Shown here piece by piece: positions 33,972-43,899 of a stretch of 64,000 nt of DNA. The position numbers and the translations under genes were made by a program. The notes beneath the pieces were generated by a model. It was not told where the DNA came from, ran no database searches, and saw only the letters and a list, made by a program, of their open reading frames with translations. The first letter of the stretch is position 1; every line of letters starts with the position of its first letter. Origin of the DNA: JAEXOD01 sp963667875 (GTDB lineage Bacteria > Bacteroidota > Ignavibacteria > Ignavibacteriales > Melioribacteraceae); the NCBI GenBank assembly GCA_963667875.2, contig CAXXGC010000013.1, positions 1 through 64,000 on the forward strand, in the 5' to 3' direction.

Positions 33972-36149
33972 ATGAGAAAAATATTTATATATGTTTTTAT
34001 TATCTTTTGGATATTTCCAATCCTGATACTCCAATCGCAAAGTAAATTAACTCTACTCAAACCTTCTTTTACACAAAAACAATTAGACAGTCTTGAATCT
34101 ATAATACCGCATTCTACTATTGAAAGAAAGATTAAAACATTAATTGTACTTGTATATGGTTATTCAAATATCGATACAATTAAATCGAATAAATTTTTTA
34201 ATGAAGGTTTAGCATTAGTAAAAAATGATGGTTATCAAATTTCCGAAGCGCAGTTATTTATTGAAAAGGGGAAATTGTTAAATAAACAGAAAAGGGCTTT
34301 AGAAAGTATTAGTTATTTTAGAAAAGCATTTATGATTTTTGATGCAAATGACAATAAAGTTGGAATGGCAACAGTTTATAATTTTATAGGACAAGCATAT
34401 TATAATGCTAGTGAATTTGTAAAAGCTGTTCAATATTATTTATTAGCCTTTGATCTGTGCAATTCTGTAAATGATAAAGAAGGTGCTGCAATTAGTGCAA
34501 ATGATCTTGGAATTGTAAATTATTTTCTTGGTAATTATGATGTTTCCTTAAAATATTATTTAAAATCACTCAATATTAAAGAAAAATTAAATAATAAAGC
34601 ATCAATAGCTATAAGTTACAATAATCTTGCATTAGTTTATTTTGCCTTAAAAAATTATGATGAATCATTAAAATATCTTTTTAAAGCTTCAGAAATTAAT
34701 AACGATCTTAAAGATTTTGATGGAATGGCAGCTATCTTAAGCAATATTGCCAATTTATATATAGAGAAAAAAAATACTCAAATGGGGTATGAGTTTTCGT
34801 TAAAGGCTATTGAAGAAAGTACTAAAAGAAATAATAAGCTTATCCTTGCTCATTCGTATTTAAATCTTGGAAAATTATTCTTATACAATGATGAACCTTT
34901 ATCAGCTAAAAAATATTTAACAATAGCATATTCTCTATACGATACTCTTAAGGCACCTCAGGGCATTTCTGAATCATTAAATAGGCTTGCAAAAATTAAT
35001 TTTAAGGCTCGATTATATTCAGAAGCAATCCAGCAATTAAACAAATCATTGGAAATTGCTTCAACTCATCAATTTAGAGCAAGAATAAAAGATTGTTATC
35101 TTGATTTATCGTCTGTTTATGCAGCTATGGGGGATTATAAAAAAGGGTTGCAGTATCAAACTCAATATATAAATATTTCAGATTCATTAATGAATAGCGA
35201 CAAAAATAAACAATTACTTGCAATTCAAATTGCTTACGAAACTGAAAAAAAATCAAGAGAAATTGAAATACTTAAAAGTGATAAAGCAAATGATAGTTTA
35301 ATAAAACTCTATTTGTGGTTTGCAATTGGTAGTGGTTTTATTGCAATTTTAATAATATTTAATCGTTATTCTACCAAAAAGAAAGCAAATAAAATATTAC
35401 AAGAAAAGAATTTTGAAATAATAATTCAAAAGGAAGAATTACAAAATTCGAATTTAACCAAGGATAAGTTTTTTTCAATTATTGCTCACGACTTAAAAAG
35501 CCCGTTTCAGGGTTTGTTGGGGTATACTAATTATATGGTGGAAAATTTTGATTCAATTCCAAAATCAGAAATTAGATCATATACTGATTTGCTGTACAAA
35601 CAAATACAAAATTTATATGATTTAATTGAAAATCTTTTAGAATGGTCAAGATTGCAGACTAAAGGAATTAAAATAAATCCAACCATTATAGAATTAAATG
35701 AATTAATAAATGGCATAATTAAAGTATCTGAAACTACTGCACGAAAAAAGGAAATTACTATAAATAACAATATTGCGGAAAATTTATCTGTTTTTGTTGA
35801 TAAATATATGATAAGTTCGACAATTCATAATTTAATATCCAATGCAATTAAATTCACTTACAAAAGCGGGGAAATTAAAATTTATTCTAAAGAAGTTGAT
35901 GATTTTGTTGAAGTAACTATTGAAGATAACGGGGTTGGAATAAACAAACAGGATATTAATAAGTTATTTAGAATGGATGTACATTTTACAACACGTGGTA
36001 CTGAGGATGAAAAAGGAACTGGTCTTGGTTTAATAATTGCAAAAGAATTTATTGAAAAAAATGGCGGTAAAATTAGAGCCGAAAGTGAATTAAATAAGGG
36101 AACTAAATTTATATTTACTCTACCGAAAAAAAATGTTGCATTTTTATAA
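33972..36149 (+). CDS. Sensor histidine kinase with extracytoplasmic TPR sensor
   Basis: 725 residues: signal/anchor (about 3-20), eight or so TPR-like repeats (residues ~75-400, e.g. GKLFLYNDEPLSAKKYL), a membrane helix (about 443-462) and a short coiled linker. The cytoplasmic kinase has the phospho-acceptor His506 in IIAHDLKSPFQGLLGY, and ATP-site motifs NLISNAIKFT, DNGVGI and GTGLGLIIAKEF. It autophosphorylates in response to a signal probably sensed through protein contacts with the TPRs. No response regulator or receiver domain is adjacent. It ends 2 bases from the convergent methyltransferase gene. Confidence 0.93.
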   Translation: MRKIFIYVFIIFWIFPILILQSQSKLTLLKPSFTQKQLDSLESIIPHSTIERKIKTLIVLVYGYSNIDTIKSNKFFNEGLALVKNDGYQISEAQLFIEKGKLLNKQKRALESISYFRKAFMIFDANDNKVGMATVYNFIGQAYYNASEFVKAVQYYLLAFDLCNSVNDKEGAAISANDLGIVNYFLGNYDVSLKYYLKSLNIKEKLNNKASIAISYNNLALVYFALKNYDESLKYLFKASEINNDLKDFDGMAAILSNIANLYIEKKNTQMGYEFSLKAIEESTKRNNKLILAHSYLNLGKLFLYNDEPLSAKKYLTIAYSLYDTLKAPQGISESLNRLAKINFKARLYSEAIQQLNKSLEIASTHQFRARIKDCYLDLSSVYAAMGDYKKGLQYQTQYINISDSLMNSDKNKQLLAIQIAYETEKKSREIEILKSDKANDSLIKLYLWFAIGSGFIAILIIFNRYSTKKKANKILQEKNFEIIIQKEELQNSNLTKDKFFSIIAHDLKSPFQGLLGYTNYMVENFDSIPKSEIRSYTDLLYKQIQNLYDLIENLLEWSRLQTKGIKINPTIIELNELINGIIKVSETTARKKEITINNNIAENLSVFVDKYMISSTIHNLISNAIKFTYKSGEIKIYSKEVDDFVEVTIEDNGVGINKQDINKLFRMDVHFTTRGTEDEKGTGLGLIIAKEFIEKNGGKIRAESELNKGTKFIFTLPKKNVAFL

Positions 36150-36151
36150 AA

Positions 36152-36835
36152 CTATTTTTCAGCAATTCCATAAACTATATATTTCCAATTTTCGGGGCAT
36201 ACTTTATTTAAGATTAATTCGTCTATTGTTGAGAGAATTTTCCTTTGATTTTCATTCCTTCCCAAAGAGCCAATAACTCCAGTAGTCTTAATATCATAAT
36301 TAGAAAATATTTTTAAAAAATCGTGTATTTCGGCAAGTGAAATATATCGCCAATAACTACCCCATTTTACAAAATTTTTTCTAAGCTGTTTATGTATTGG
36401 AGAAGCAATAAGATTTTCTGCAAATAATAACTTGCCACCCGGTTTTAATGCTTTGTAAATCTCTTCAAAAACTTTTTTTTGTATTTCATAGTTATCATTT
36501 CTGCCAATTCCACCAATAATCGATTTGAATACAATTAAGTCAAAATAGTTTTGATAAGGAATATTTGTTGCATCAATATCTTGATACTGAACTAGTGAAG
36601 TTATTTTATATCGTTTATGCAATTGTTCGGCAGTGTCCTTAATATCGCTTAAATCGGAACAAATTGTGTTTTTGCCCTTTAAAGCCAACCATAAAGAGAG
36701 ACCTCCTTGTTTTCCACCTAATTCAAGTGCAATATTCACCTTATCCCAGTTAACATTTTTGTCCCAATAGTTTAGAGCTTTTGACCAGGATTTTATATCC
36801 CATTGTATAATATCGGTTAATAATTCAGTCGTCAT
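36152..36835 (-). CDS. Class I SAM-dependent methyltransferase
   Basis: 227 residues. Motif I IALELGGKQGGLSLWLA, an acidic motif II in TICSDLSDI, and the post-motif LKPGGKLLFAENL are typical of Rossmann-fold methyltransferases. The N-terminal helix WSKALNYWDKNV is not specific. Substrate unknown; location among glycan genes allows a sugar or lipid target, but housekeeping roles are equally possible. Stands alone on the minus strand. Confidence 0.85.
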   Translation of the reverse strand: MTTELLTDIIQWDIKSWSKALNYWDKNVNWDKVNIALELGGKQGGLSLWLALKGKNTICSDLSDIKDTAEQLHKRYKITSLVQYQDIDATNIPYQNYFDLIVFKSIIGGIGRNDNYEIQKKVFEEIYKALKPGGKLLFAENLIASPIHKQLRKNFVKWGSYWRYISLAEIHDFLKIFSNYDIKTTGVIGSLGRNENQRKILSTIDELILNKVCPENWKYIVYGIAEK

Positions 36836-37130
36836 AATTTGATAGTTTTTATTTATTAAATAGTCTTTTAAATTAATAGGGGATTGTTATCAAAAAAATT
36901 CAATATGTAAAGATAATGTAATGAAAAACAAAAGCAAAATATATAATCCTTATTAATAAAAACAATAATGAACTTATAATATAACAGATGTTTACGAGTG
37001 AAATAATCTAACAGTCTATTGTGTAATGAGATACAGCTGTTTTGTTGGGGAACATTCATTAGAATTAAATAAAATGTGATATTGGAATACGAAACAAATA
37101 TAATCTGTAACCTATGTATAGTTTAAAATA
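36836..37130. other. AT-rich non-coding stretch before tRNA-Arg
   Basis: A 63-codon open frame on the minus strand (36868-37059) has Phe/Tyr/Ile/Leu-rich content without any recognisable motif or RBS and is not called. Nothing else seen. Confidence 0.5.
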
Positions 37131-37163
37131 AAAAAACACTTAACAATTAGTTAAGTGTTTTTT
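37131..37163 (-). terminator. Terminator downstream of tRNA-Arg
   Basis: AAAAAACACTTAAC-AATTA-GTTAAGTGTTTTTT: perfect 14-bp stem with 5-base loop, 3 bases past the tRNA 3' end on the minus strand. Confidence 0.9.
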
Positions 37164-37166
37164 ATG

Positions 37167-37240
37167 TACACCCGCAGGGATTCGAACCCCGAACCTTCTG
37201 ATCCGTAGTCAGATGCTCTATCCAATTAAGCTACGGGTGC
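37167..37240 (-). tRNA. tRNA-Arg (anticodon ACG)
   Basis: 74-nt cloverleaf on the minus strand: acceptor GCACCCG/CGGGTGT, D-arm with AATTGGAT, anticodon arm TCTGA-CTACGGA-TCAGA (anticodon ACG), T-arm CGGGG-TTCGAAT-CCCTG, discriminator A. CCA is not encoded. A34 is normally deaminated to inosine by TadA. Confidence 0.96.
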
Positions 37241-37304
37241 ATTTTAGAACAACAAAAATAATAAAAAAAAATGATTATATCAATAGCAATATTTAATACT
37301 TTTA

Positions 37305-38261
37305 TTAGTATTTTTTATTAATTGCAACTTTTATTTCCTTGGATATTAATTTAGACAACAATTCTGCCCCAAAACTATTCAAATGTAATGGATCTTTAAA
37401 GTATTTATTATGATTTGTAAAAGATGAATCATTTGAAAAATCATTAAAAGAAATATCATTATGTAATGCAATATTTTTTGCAATGCTTATTGATTTATTT
37501 TCCGAATTATTTATTGAAAAATAGGGGGAAACGATAATAAATAACTTAATACCTTTGATTTTACACAAATGGATGAAATTTTTAAATAATCTTATTTTAG
37601 TTCTATCAAATACACCTGATTCCAAATTTGTTTCATCTTTTTTTTGCTCGTTCCATATTTTGTCAACCGGTGTAAATCCATTGATATCCGGATCGCTGTT
37701 TTGCATAAAACTTTTATTAAGAATAGTAAACAAAGAGGAATTGTAAGGGTAAATTTTCGAGAATAATTTATATTTTTCAATAGGACTTTTCATTTCTATA
37801 ATATCATGCAATTCGGGATGATCGAGATAATAAGGCAGCAAAGAAGATAGTTTGTCATAGCTATCTTGCCTCTTTTCAAATTCACCATGGGCTATATCCA
37901 ATATAATAATTTCCGGTGTATATCTTTTAAGAACACCTTTCAAAATTGCATAATGATAAAATATAAAATTGGCATTTCTTCCAACATTATAACACGATTT
38001 ATTCAATTCACGTTGAAAAACTAATGGATTATAATGAAAACTAGCTCTTGAAGAACCAAATATCAATATTTTTGCTGTTGTCTTTTCTAAAGAATATGTT
38101 GTTCTATATAAAGCACCTGACTTTTGCATAGAATACAATTTGTGAAGAATAGACCCAACGGATTGATCAAAAAGAATAACAATCAATAGTAAAAAAATAC
38201 ACTTTAAAAAAAAGAACAAGAACTGATTATTTTTTATTTTATTCATTAATTCAAGTTTCAT
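37305..38261 (-). CDS. Membrane-anchored SGNH/GDSL-like protein paired with MBOAT
   Basis: 318 residues: one N-terminal membrane helix (about 13-33) and an SGNH-hydrolase-like domain with the nucleophile block KILIFGSSRASFHYNP, an Asn-containing NVGRNANF, and the C-terminal D-x-x-H in FKDPLHLNSFGAELL. Such DUF1574/AlgJ-type proteins work with MBOAT acyltransferases to O-acetylate exported polysaccharides. It follows the MBOAT gene by 6 bases on the minus strand, supporting that role. The acyl acceptor is inferred to be the local surface glycan. Confidence 0.8.
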   Translation of the reverse strand: MKLELMNKIKNNQFLFFFLKCIFLLLIVILFDQSVGSILHKLYSMQKSGALYRTTYSLEKTTAKILIFGSSRASFHYNPLVFQRELNKSCYNVGRNANFIFYHYAILKGVLKRYTPEIIILDIAHGEFEKRQDSYDKLSSLLPYYLDHPELHDIIEMKSPIEKYKLFSKIYPYNSSLFTILNKSFMQNSDPDINGFTPVDKIWNEQKKDETNLESGVFDRTKIRLFKNFIHLCKIKGIKLFIIVSPYFSINNSENKSISIAKNIALHNDISFNDFSNDSSFTNHNKYFKDPLHLNSFGAELLSKLISKEIKVAINKKY

Positions 38262-38267
38262 AATTAG

Positions 38268-39698
38268 TTAAAATTGAAAATAAATAAATTCACCGCCATC
38301 AAATACTCCAAACAATAAAATTAGAATGATAATTGCAGAATAGGCGATATTACGTATTATCCAATTTTTATTATTAAAAAATAAGTGAGTGTTTGGAAAA
38401 AATTCCTGCTTAAATTCAGCTGTCAATAAAAAAACTATACCTAAAATTGAATAACCGATAATTGCAGGATCATCGTAAAAAATTTTACCACTAAATGATG
38501 CTATTTTTTTTATAATATAAAAAGCATCGGACACGTGATTTGCTCTAAAAAAAATGAAAGCAAAACAAGCTAACAGGAATGTGATAATAATTTGTAAAAA
38601 TCGATTAAATATTGGATACTTGTTTAAGTTAAACAATTCTTTTAATTTTGTTCGAAGTTTACTTGTGAATATTGCAAAGACTAAATAAAATCCATTTAAA
38701 CCACCCCAAATAATATAAGTCCATGCTGCACCATGCCATAAACCGCTAACTAAAAAAACGATAATTAGATTAAAGTACCTTTTGCGAATTGAAACACGGT
38801 TGCCGCCTAAAGAAATATATAAATAATCTCTAAACCAAGTTGATAATGAAATATGCCATCTTTTCCAAAACTCATCAATACTTGTAGAAAAAAATGGGCG
38901 GTTAAAATTTGTCATGAGTTTGAATCCCATGATTTTTGCAACTCCAATAGCAATATTTGAGTATCCGGAAAAGTCGCAATAAATTTGAAAAGTAAAAAAT
39001 ATTGATGCTAAAGCAAGAGTATTTCCATTGTGATGCGCTTGATTGTTAAATATTGAATTTACATAAATTGCTAATCTATCGGCAATTACAATTTTTTGGA
39101 AAAACCCCCATAAAATTAACTTAAATCCCTCAACAACTCTATTATATTCAAAATAGTGATTTTCATAAAACTGATGGAGCAAATTTTGAGGTCTTTCTAT
39201 AGGACCTGCAACTAATTGTGGATAAAACATTACATAAAGCGCATAGATTCCAAATTTTCTTTCTGCTATTTGATTACCCCTATAAACCTCAATTGTGTAA
39301 CTCATAGCCTGAAATGTATGAAATGACAGCCCGATTGGTAAAAGAATAGATAAATAAGGTGCGGGATTGTGAATCCCAAATTCGGAAAATAATAATGTTA
39401 TGTTATCATTAATAAAATTATAGTATTTAAAAATGGCTAAAATACTTATATTAGCAATTAGACTGAAGATTAGGAATAATTTTTTTTGTTTCCCTTTATA
39501 TTTTTCAATGTATATGGCAGCAAAATAATCAATAACAATTGTAAAACCTAAAATTAATATATATATAGGAACAAAAACCATATAAAAATAACAACTGGCA
39601 GCAAGTAATAAAAACCACCTATATTTATTATCAATTACAAAGTATAGAGTTGTTATAACAATAAAAAATAATATAAAATGGATAGAATTAAAGAGCAT
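38268..39698 (-). CDS. MBOAT-family O-acyltransferase (AlgI-like)
   Basis: 476 residues, about eleven membrane helices, starting FNSIHFILFFIVI as in AlgI/DltB. The family signature PQLVAGPIERP and the catalytic His in FLVSGLWHGAAWTYI are present, with YCDFSGYSNIAIG and SLSTWFRDYLYI. It passes acyl groups across the membrane for polysaccharide acetylation. First gene of the minus-strand pair with the SGNH protein; divergent from the flippase gene at 39842. Confidence 0.93.
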   Translation of the reverse strand: MLFNSIHFILFFIVITTLYFVIDNKYRWFLLLAASCYFYMVFVPIYILILGFTIVIDYFAAIYIEKYKGKQKKLFLIFSLIANISILAIFKYYNFINDNITLLFSEFGIHNPAPYLSILLPIGLSFHTFQAMSYTIEVYRGNQIAERKFGIYALYVMFYPQLVAGPIERPQNLLHQFYENHYFEYNRVVEGFKLILWGFFQKIVIADRLAIYVNSIFNNQAHHNGNTLALASIFFTFQIYCDFSGYSNIAIGVAKIMGFKLMTNFNRPFFSTSIDEFWKRWHISLSTWFRDYLYISLGGNRVSIRKRYFNLIIVFLVSGLWHGAAWTYIIWGGLNGFYLVFAIFTSKLRTKLKELFNLNKYPIFNRFLQIIITFLLACFAFIFFRANHVSDAFYIIKKIASFSGKIFYDDPAIIGYSILGIVFLLTAEFKQEFFPNTHLFFNNKNWIIRNIAYSAIIILILLFGVFDGGEFIYFQF

Positions 39699-39841
39699 AA
39701 TGGGAAGTTAAAGGGTTTTATTAATATAAATAATTTAAAATATAATTTAAATAATAAGAGATAAATTAACAATCAAAAAATAATAATTTAAGTATATGGA
39801 AAAAAATGGTTAAATTTGGAACTTTAATAATAAAATGAATC

Positions 39842-41389
39842 ATGAGTAATAATTCTAAAAGTATAATTAAAGCTTCAATAATTCTAACAATTCTAACTGT
39901 GTTTGGAAAAGGAATTGGTTTTATTAGGGAAATGGTGTTGGCTTATTATTTTGGATTAAGTGATGAGTACGATGTATTTCTTGTTTCCATTACTATAGCT
40001 GTAATATTAAATTCTACTATATATTATTTTGCGCAAAATTATTTTATCCCCTTATATAATAAGTTCGAACGAAACAAAAATAAAGGAAACGATTTTTTTA
40101 ATTTTTCATTTTATTTATTTTTAGTAGGTGGAATTGCAATATTTGTTCTATTTTTGATTTTTAAACAACCTATTATTAATACTTTAATTACGAACAAATC
40201 CACCACTTTAGTTAATTTAGCATTAAAAATATATATTATATATTTATATACAGTTCCTTTAACAGCCGCGCTATCAATAATTGCTGCTTTTTACCAAGCA
40301 AAATTCAATTTTTTTATTTATGCAATATCTCAACTTTTAGTAAATATTATAATTGTTGCGGCAATAGTACTTTTTAATTCCAGTTTTGGAATTTTAGTTA
40401 TTCCATATGCAACAGTATTTGCAACTTTTTTGCAATTTGTTTTTTTAATTTTGCCAATTTCTAAAAAGTTTAGCTTTAATATTAAACTTTTTGACATTAT
40501 TAAAGAGGAATCCAACTTAATTAGTTCGGCATTAATATTTACAATAATTATTGAATTAATTTCTTTATCATATTCCTTTATTGATCGATATTTTTTCGAA
40601 AAATTATCAACAGGAGCAATTTCAGCGTTAAATTATGCTAATAATTTAATTAATTTGCCAATTAATATTTTTACAATGGCAATTGCAACAGTTCTATTTT
40701 CAAAATTTTCGTTTAATTCAGGTAATAATCTAATAAATGAAAATGAAAGTATATATATTAAAAGTCTAAAATATAATTTTTTGATTACTATTCCCATAGC
40801 AATATTATTTTATTTTCATGGTGGATTTATAATTGATGTTTTATTCGAACGAGGTCATTTTTCTAATAAAGATACTTTATTAACTGCGGAAGTGCTTAAA
40901 TATTATTCTATCGGAATTCCTTTTATATCTGGATATTCAATAATTAACAAGTTATTATACAGCTTAAGTATGGTTAAGTATTTATTATTTATTGTATTAT
41001 TATCACTATTTATTAAAATTACTGCAAGCATATTATTAGTTGATAGCTTTTTTCATAATGCCCTTGCTATCTCATCATCATTAGCTTATTTATTTATGTT
41101 TTTATCAGGTTATATTGTTATCCAAATTAGTCTTAAGTTTTCCCAAAAATATTTTTTTATTAAGAACCTAATATTTTATTTTACGCAATCTATACTATCT
41201 ATATTAATTTCGTCTTTAATTATATCCCAAATCGGTTTTTCCGGATACATAAATGAAGTACTATTTATATTTTTATTTATATTGATTTTTTGTTTATTTA
41301 ATTTAATAATTGATAAAGAGTTAAATAATTATCTAAAATTGTTAAAAAACTATTTCGTAAAGAATAAAATATTTAATATCAAATGGTAA
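39842..41389 (+). CDS. MurJ/MviN-like lipid-linked oligosaccharide flippase
   Basis: 515 residues with about 14 membrane helices. FGKGIGFIREMVLAYYFG followed by DEYDVFLVS resembles the MurJ N-terminus, and FERGHFS occurs in the second half as in MurJ. The setting at the head of a polysaccharide gene series suggests it serves as that cluster's Wzx-type flippase rather than as the cell's lipid II flippase, but the essential MurJ role cannot be excluded. It overlaps the GT9 gene by 7 bases. Confidence 0.83.
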   Translation: MSNNSKSIIKASIILTILTVFGKGIGFIREMVLAYYFGLSDEYDVFLVSITIAVILNSTIYYFAQNYFIPLYNKFERNKNKGNDFFNFSFYLFLVGGIAIFVLFLIFKQPIINTLITNKSTTLVNLALKIYIIYLYTVPLTAALSIIAAFYQAKFNFFIYAISQLLVNIIIVAAIVLFNSSFGILVIPYATVFATFLQFVFLILPISKKFSFNIKLFDIIKEESNLISSALIFTIIIELISLSYSFIDRYFFEKLSTGAISALNYANNLINLPINIFTMAIATVLFSKFSFNSGNNLINENESIYIKSLKYNFLITIPIAILFYFHGGFIIDVLFERGHFSNKDTLLTAEVLKYYSIGIPFISGYSIINKLLYSLSMVKYLLFIVLLSLFIKITASILLVDSFFHNALAISSSLAYLFMFLSGYIVIQISLKFSQKYFFIKNLIFYFTQSILSILISSLIISQIGFSGYINEVLFIFLFILIFCLFNLIIDKELNNYLKLLKNYFVKNKIFNIKW

Positions 41390-42492
41390 TTACTGAAAAG
41401 ATAGAAAGACTTAATTTTGTTAAAAAAATTGTTATTCTTGTTTTAAGTTATATTTTAAAACTTAATAGAAAGATTACAACTTGTTTAGCCGGTGATTCTG
41501 AAAAAATATTGGTTATTTCCTTACATAAAATAGGGGATACTTTATTTACTATACCAACTATTAGATATTTATTTGAAAATAATAAAAATAAACTTTATGT
41601 TTTATGTTTTGAAAATAATGCTATATTATTTAAAAAATTTGTTTCCGCAGAAATAAACGTTATTACATTAAAAGAAGATAATTTTTGTTTTAAAAACAGA
41701 TTTATTAAACTTAATGCTATAAAAAAAATAAAATTAAACTTATATAACGAAATAATCGATTTAACTGGTGCCATTAATTCCACTTCTATTTTATTCTTTT
41801 TAAATAGTAATAAAAAAATCGGCCTTACAAATAGATATTTTAAAGAGGCTTATTCAAAAAGTATCATTAAAAATGAGAATATTCATTTAATTAAAATGTA
41901 TTTTGAAGTGATGACTCTTATTGATAAAAATGCAGAATTAGAAAAATATCTTAAATATCCGGTAAATAATAAACAAATTACAAATATTGCTATAAATCCG
42001 TTTGGTGGATGGCTAGCAAAAGAGTGGAACTTAGAAAAATTTGTTCAGATGGGAAAAAGATTAAACGAAAAATATGACATAACATTTATTATTGATGCTA
42101 ATAGAATGAATGATTTTACAAAAGATTCTCTGAATTTGTCAAAGTGTAATATTATTATATCCAACTCGATTGAGGATTTAATTAATACATTATCAAAATT
42201 TACATTATTTATTGGAAATGATTCTGGTCCACTTTATATTGCAGCAATGCTCGGTATTCCAACGTTTTCAATTTATGGGCCAACAAATCCAAAATTTTCA
42301 CTTCCATTAGATGGACACCATTCATTTATTCAAAAAATAATAAATTGTTCTCCATCAGAAAACAAACAGTATTGTAATACTTATGGTGGGCAAATAGGTT
42401 GTAATAACTTTGAATGCATGAATCAATTATCTTTAGATGAAGTTGTTTCGTGTATTGAAAATTTTATATATAAATTTAAAGTTCTAAATTAA
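41383..42492 (+). CDS. Glycosyltransferase family 9 (heptosyltransferase-like)
   Basis: 369 residues of GT-B fold: N-terminal ILVISLHKIGDTLFTIPTI, the inter-domain INPFGGWLAKEWNLEKF, and the donor-site motif FIGNDSGPLYIAAMLGIPT followed by YGPTNP. GT9 enzymes transfer heptose or related sugars to lipid A core or other glycans. A Cys-rich C-terminal patch (NCSPSENKQYCN, CNNFECM) is seen in many members. It overlaps MurJ-like at its start, with a 3-base gap to the Wzy-like gene. Confidence 0.9.
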   Translation: MVITEKIERLNFVKKIVILVLSYILKLNRKITTCLAGDSEKILVISLHKIGDTLFTIPTIRYLFENNKNKLYVLCFENNAILFKKFVSAEINVITLKEDNFCFKNRFIKLNAIKKIKLNLYNEIIDLTGAINSTSILFFLNSNKKIGLTNRYFKEAYSKSIIKNENIHLIKMYFEVMTLIDKNAELEKYLKYPVNNKQITNIAINPFGGWLAKEWNLEKFVQMGKRLNEKYDITFIIDANRMNDFTKDSLNLSKCNIIISNSIEDLINTLSKFTLFIGNDSGPLYIAAMLGIPTFSIYGPTNPKFSLPLDGHHSFIQKIINCSPSENKQYCNTYGGQIGCNNFECMNQLSLDEVVSCIENFIYKFKVLN

Positions 42493-42495
42493 TTT

Positions 42496-43899
42496 ATGAT
42501 AAAAGTAATCCAAAATATAAAAGAAAATATCAATTATCTGTTTGTTTTACCGTTAATAGTTGGCTTTTTTTATCTGCAATATATTCCTTTGATTATTGGG
42601 TTATTAATAGCTGTAATTTTAGCAATTAAATTTGGTGAAAAAGTATTGGTTGTTTTTACAATTATTACTTTTTTAACTTTAACAACATCGCTTGATTCAG
42701 CCCTTCGAAATATTATACTTGTTCTAAATTTATTAACTTTATTGCTGTTATTCCTTAAAAATTATGGTTTGGATTTCAAAAATTATATAAAACCTCCAAA
42801 AGAAGTTATAATATTAATTATTTCTCTTTTGCTTATTATGTTTTTAACTACTATTTGCTCTAAATATATGAGTATTGGTATTCCTCACATACTTAGAACT
42901 ATTTCATTTTTTGTGTTTATATATTTATATTTTGCTTTACTCTCAAAATATAAAGATTTATATCTTCTTTTAATATCGTTTATATTAATTGGATTGTTTT
43001 TAGCAGGAATGTTAGTTAATCAATTTTTAATGCATGGGTTTAGTGTTTTTCTGGTTGATGAGGATTATTTACTTAATCTAAAAAATTTTTATGTCCATAA
43101 AAATACAATGGGAGCTTTTTTTACTATTTCTATAATGTTTTCCATAATGACTTATTATCAATATAAGGAACGTTTAATCAAATATTTAGCTTTTTTGGTG
43201 ATGTGTTTTTTTATTGTTGGTCTAATAATTTCAAACTCAAGATCATCAATAGTTTCATTATTAATAGGAATTGCATTTTTATTATACTATTTTAATAAAA
43301 AAATAATTGCTTATGGGGTTATATCCCTTTTATCGTTAATTCCTTTGTTATTTATTGAAAAAATAAATACTCTGCTTTCCTTATACTTAAGGATAGATTC
43401 TCTGGCAGCCGGAAGAGATAAAATATTTGATGCGGTTTTTTCAGCTTTACCACATATATGGTTTTTAGGGGCAGGTCCAGGCGCTGCAAGTTATTACATG
43501 TTTGATTATTATCCATTTTTAATGGGTTCTCCTGAGCAATTATATTGGGAATATTATGTTGCAAAATCGGAGTACGGACATGCACATAACTTTTATCTTT
43601 TTTATTTTACAGATATGGGAATTTTGGGTTTTATTTTTGCAGTATATTTTCAGTATACATTTATTAAAATTGGATTAAAATGTATTAATACTGCTAAAAA
43701 TGTTCATAATACCAATTATTATTATATGTCAATATGTCTTTTATCAATTGGAATTACATATTTTGTTCGCGGATTTTTTGAATGGGGCGGTATTTTAAGT
43801 TATGGATTTATCTCCATTGATTTGCCTTTTTGGTTAATATTTTCTCTGTTAGCATATATATATCAACAATTAATACCAAATAATACAGAAAAGATTTGA
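42496..43899 (+). CDS. O-antigen ligase/polymerase family membrane protein
   Basis: 467 residues with about 12 membrane helices and the Wzy_C segment: KNTMGAFFTISIMF, IISNSRSSIVSLLIG, and a periplasmic loop with AKSEYGHAHNFYLFYFTDMG containing the conserved His-x-His-N. Such proteins polymerise O-units (Wzy) or ligate glycan to lipid A core (WaaL); sequence alone does not decide. Its 3' end overlaps the GT4 gene by 4 bases. Confidence 0.87.
   Translation: MIKVIQNIKENINYLFVLPLIVGFFYLQYIPLIIGLLIAVILAIKFGEKVLVVFTIITFLTLTTSLDSALRNIILVLNLLTLLLLFLKNYGLDFKNYIKPPKEVIILIISLLLIMFLTTICSKYMSIGIPHILRTISFFVFIYLYFALLSKYKDLYLLLISFILIGLFLAGMLVNQFLMHGFSVFLVDEDYLLNLKNFYVHKNTMGAFFTISIMFSIMTYYQYKERLIKYLAFLVMCFFIVGLIISNSRSSIVSLLIGIAFLLYYFNKKIIAYGVISLLSLIPLLFIEKINTLLSLYLRIDSLAAGRDKIFDAVFSALPHIWFLGAGPGAASYYMFDYYPFLMGSPEQLYWEYYVAKSEYGHAHNFYLFYFTDMGILGFIFAVYFQYTFIKIGLKCINTAKNVHNTNYYYMSICLLSIGITYFVRGFFEWGGILSYGFISIDLPFWLIFSLLAYIYQQLIPNNTEKI

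Noticed and set aside
36868..37059. 63-codon minus-strand open frame
   Set aside because: No RBS or motif, and Phe/Tyr/Ile/Leu-rich composition as expected from AT-rich non-coding DNA.
37167..37240. tRNA-Arg as an integration site for the glycan genes
   Set aside because: No integrase gene and no repeated tRNA 3' end was seen on either side.
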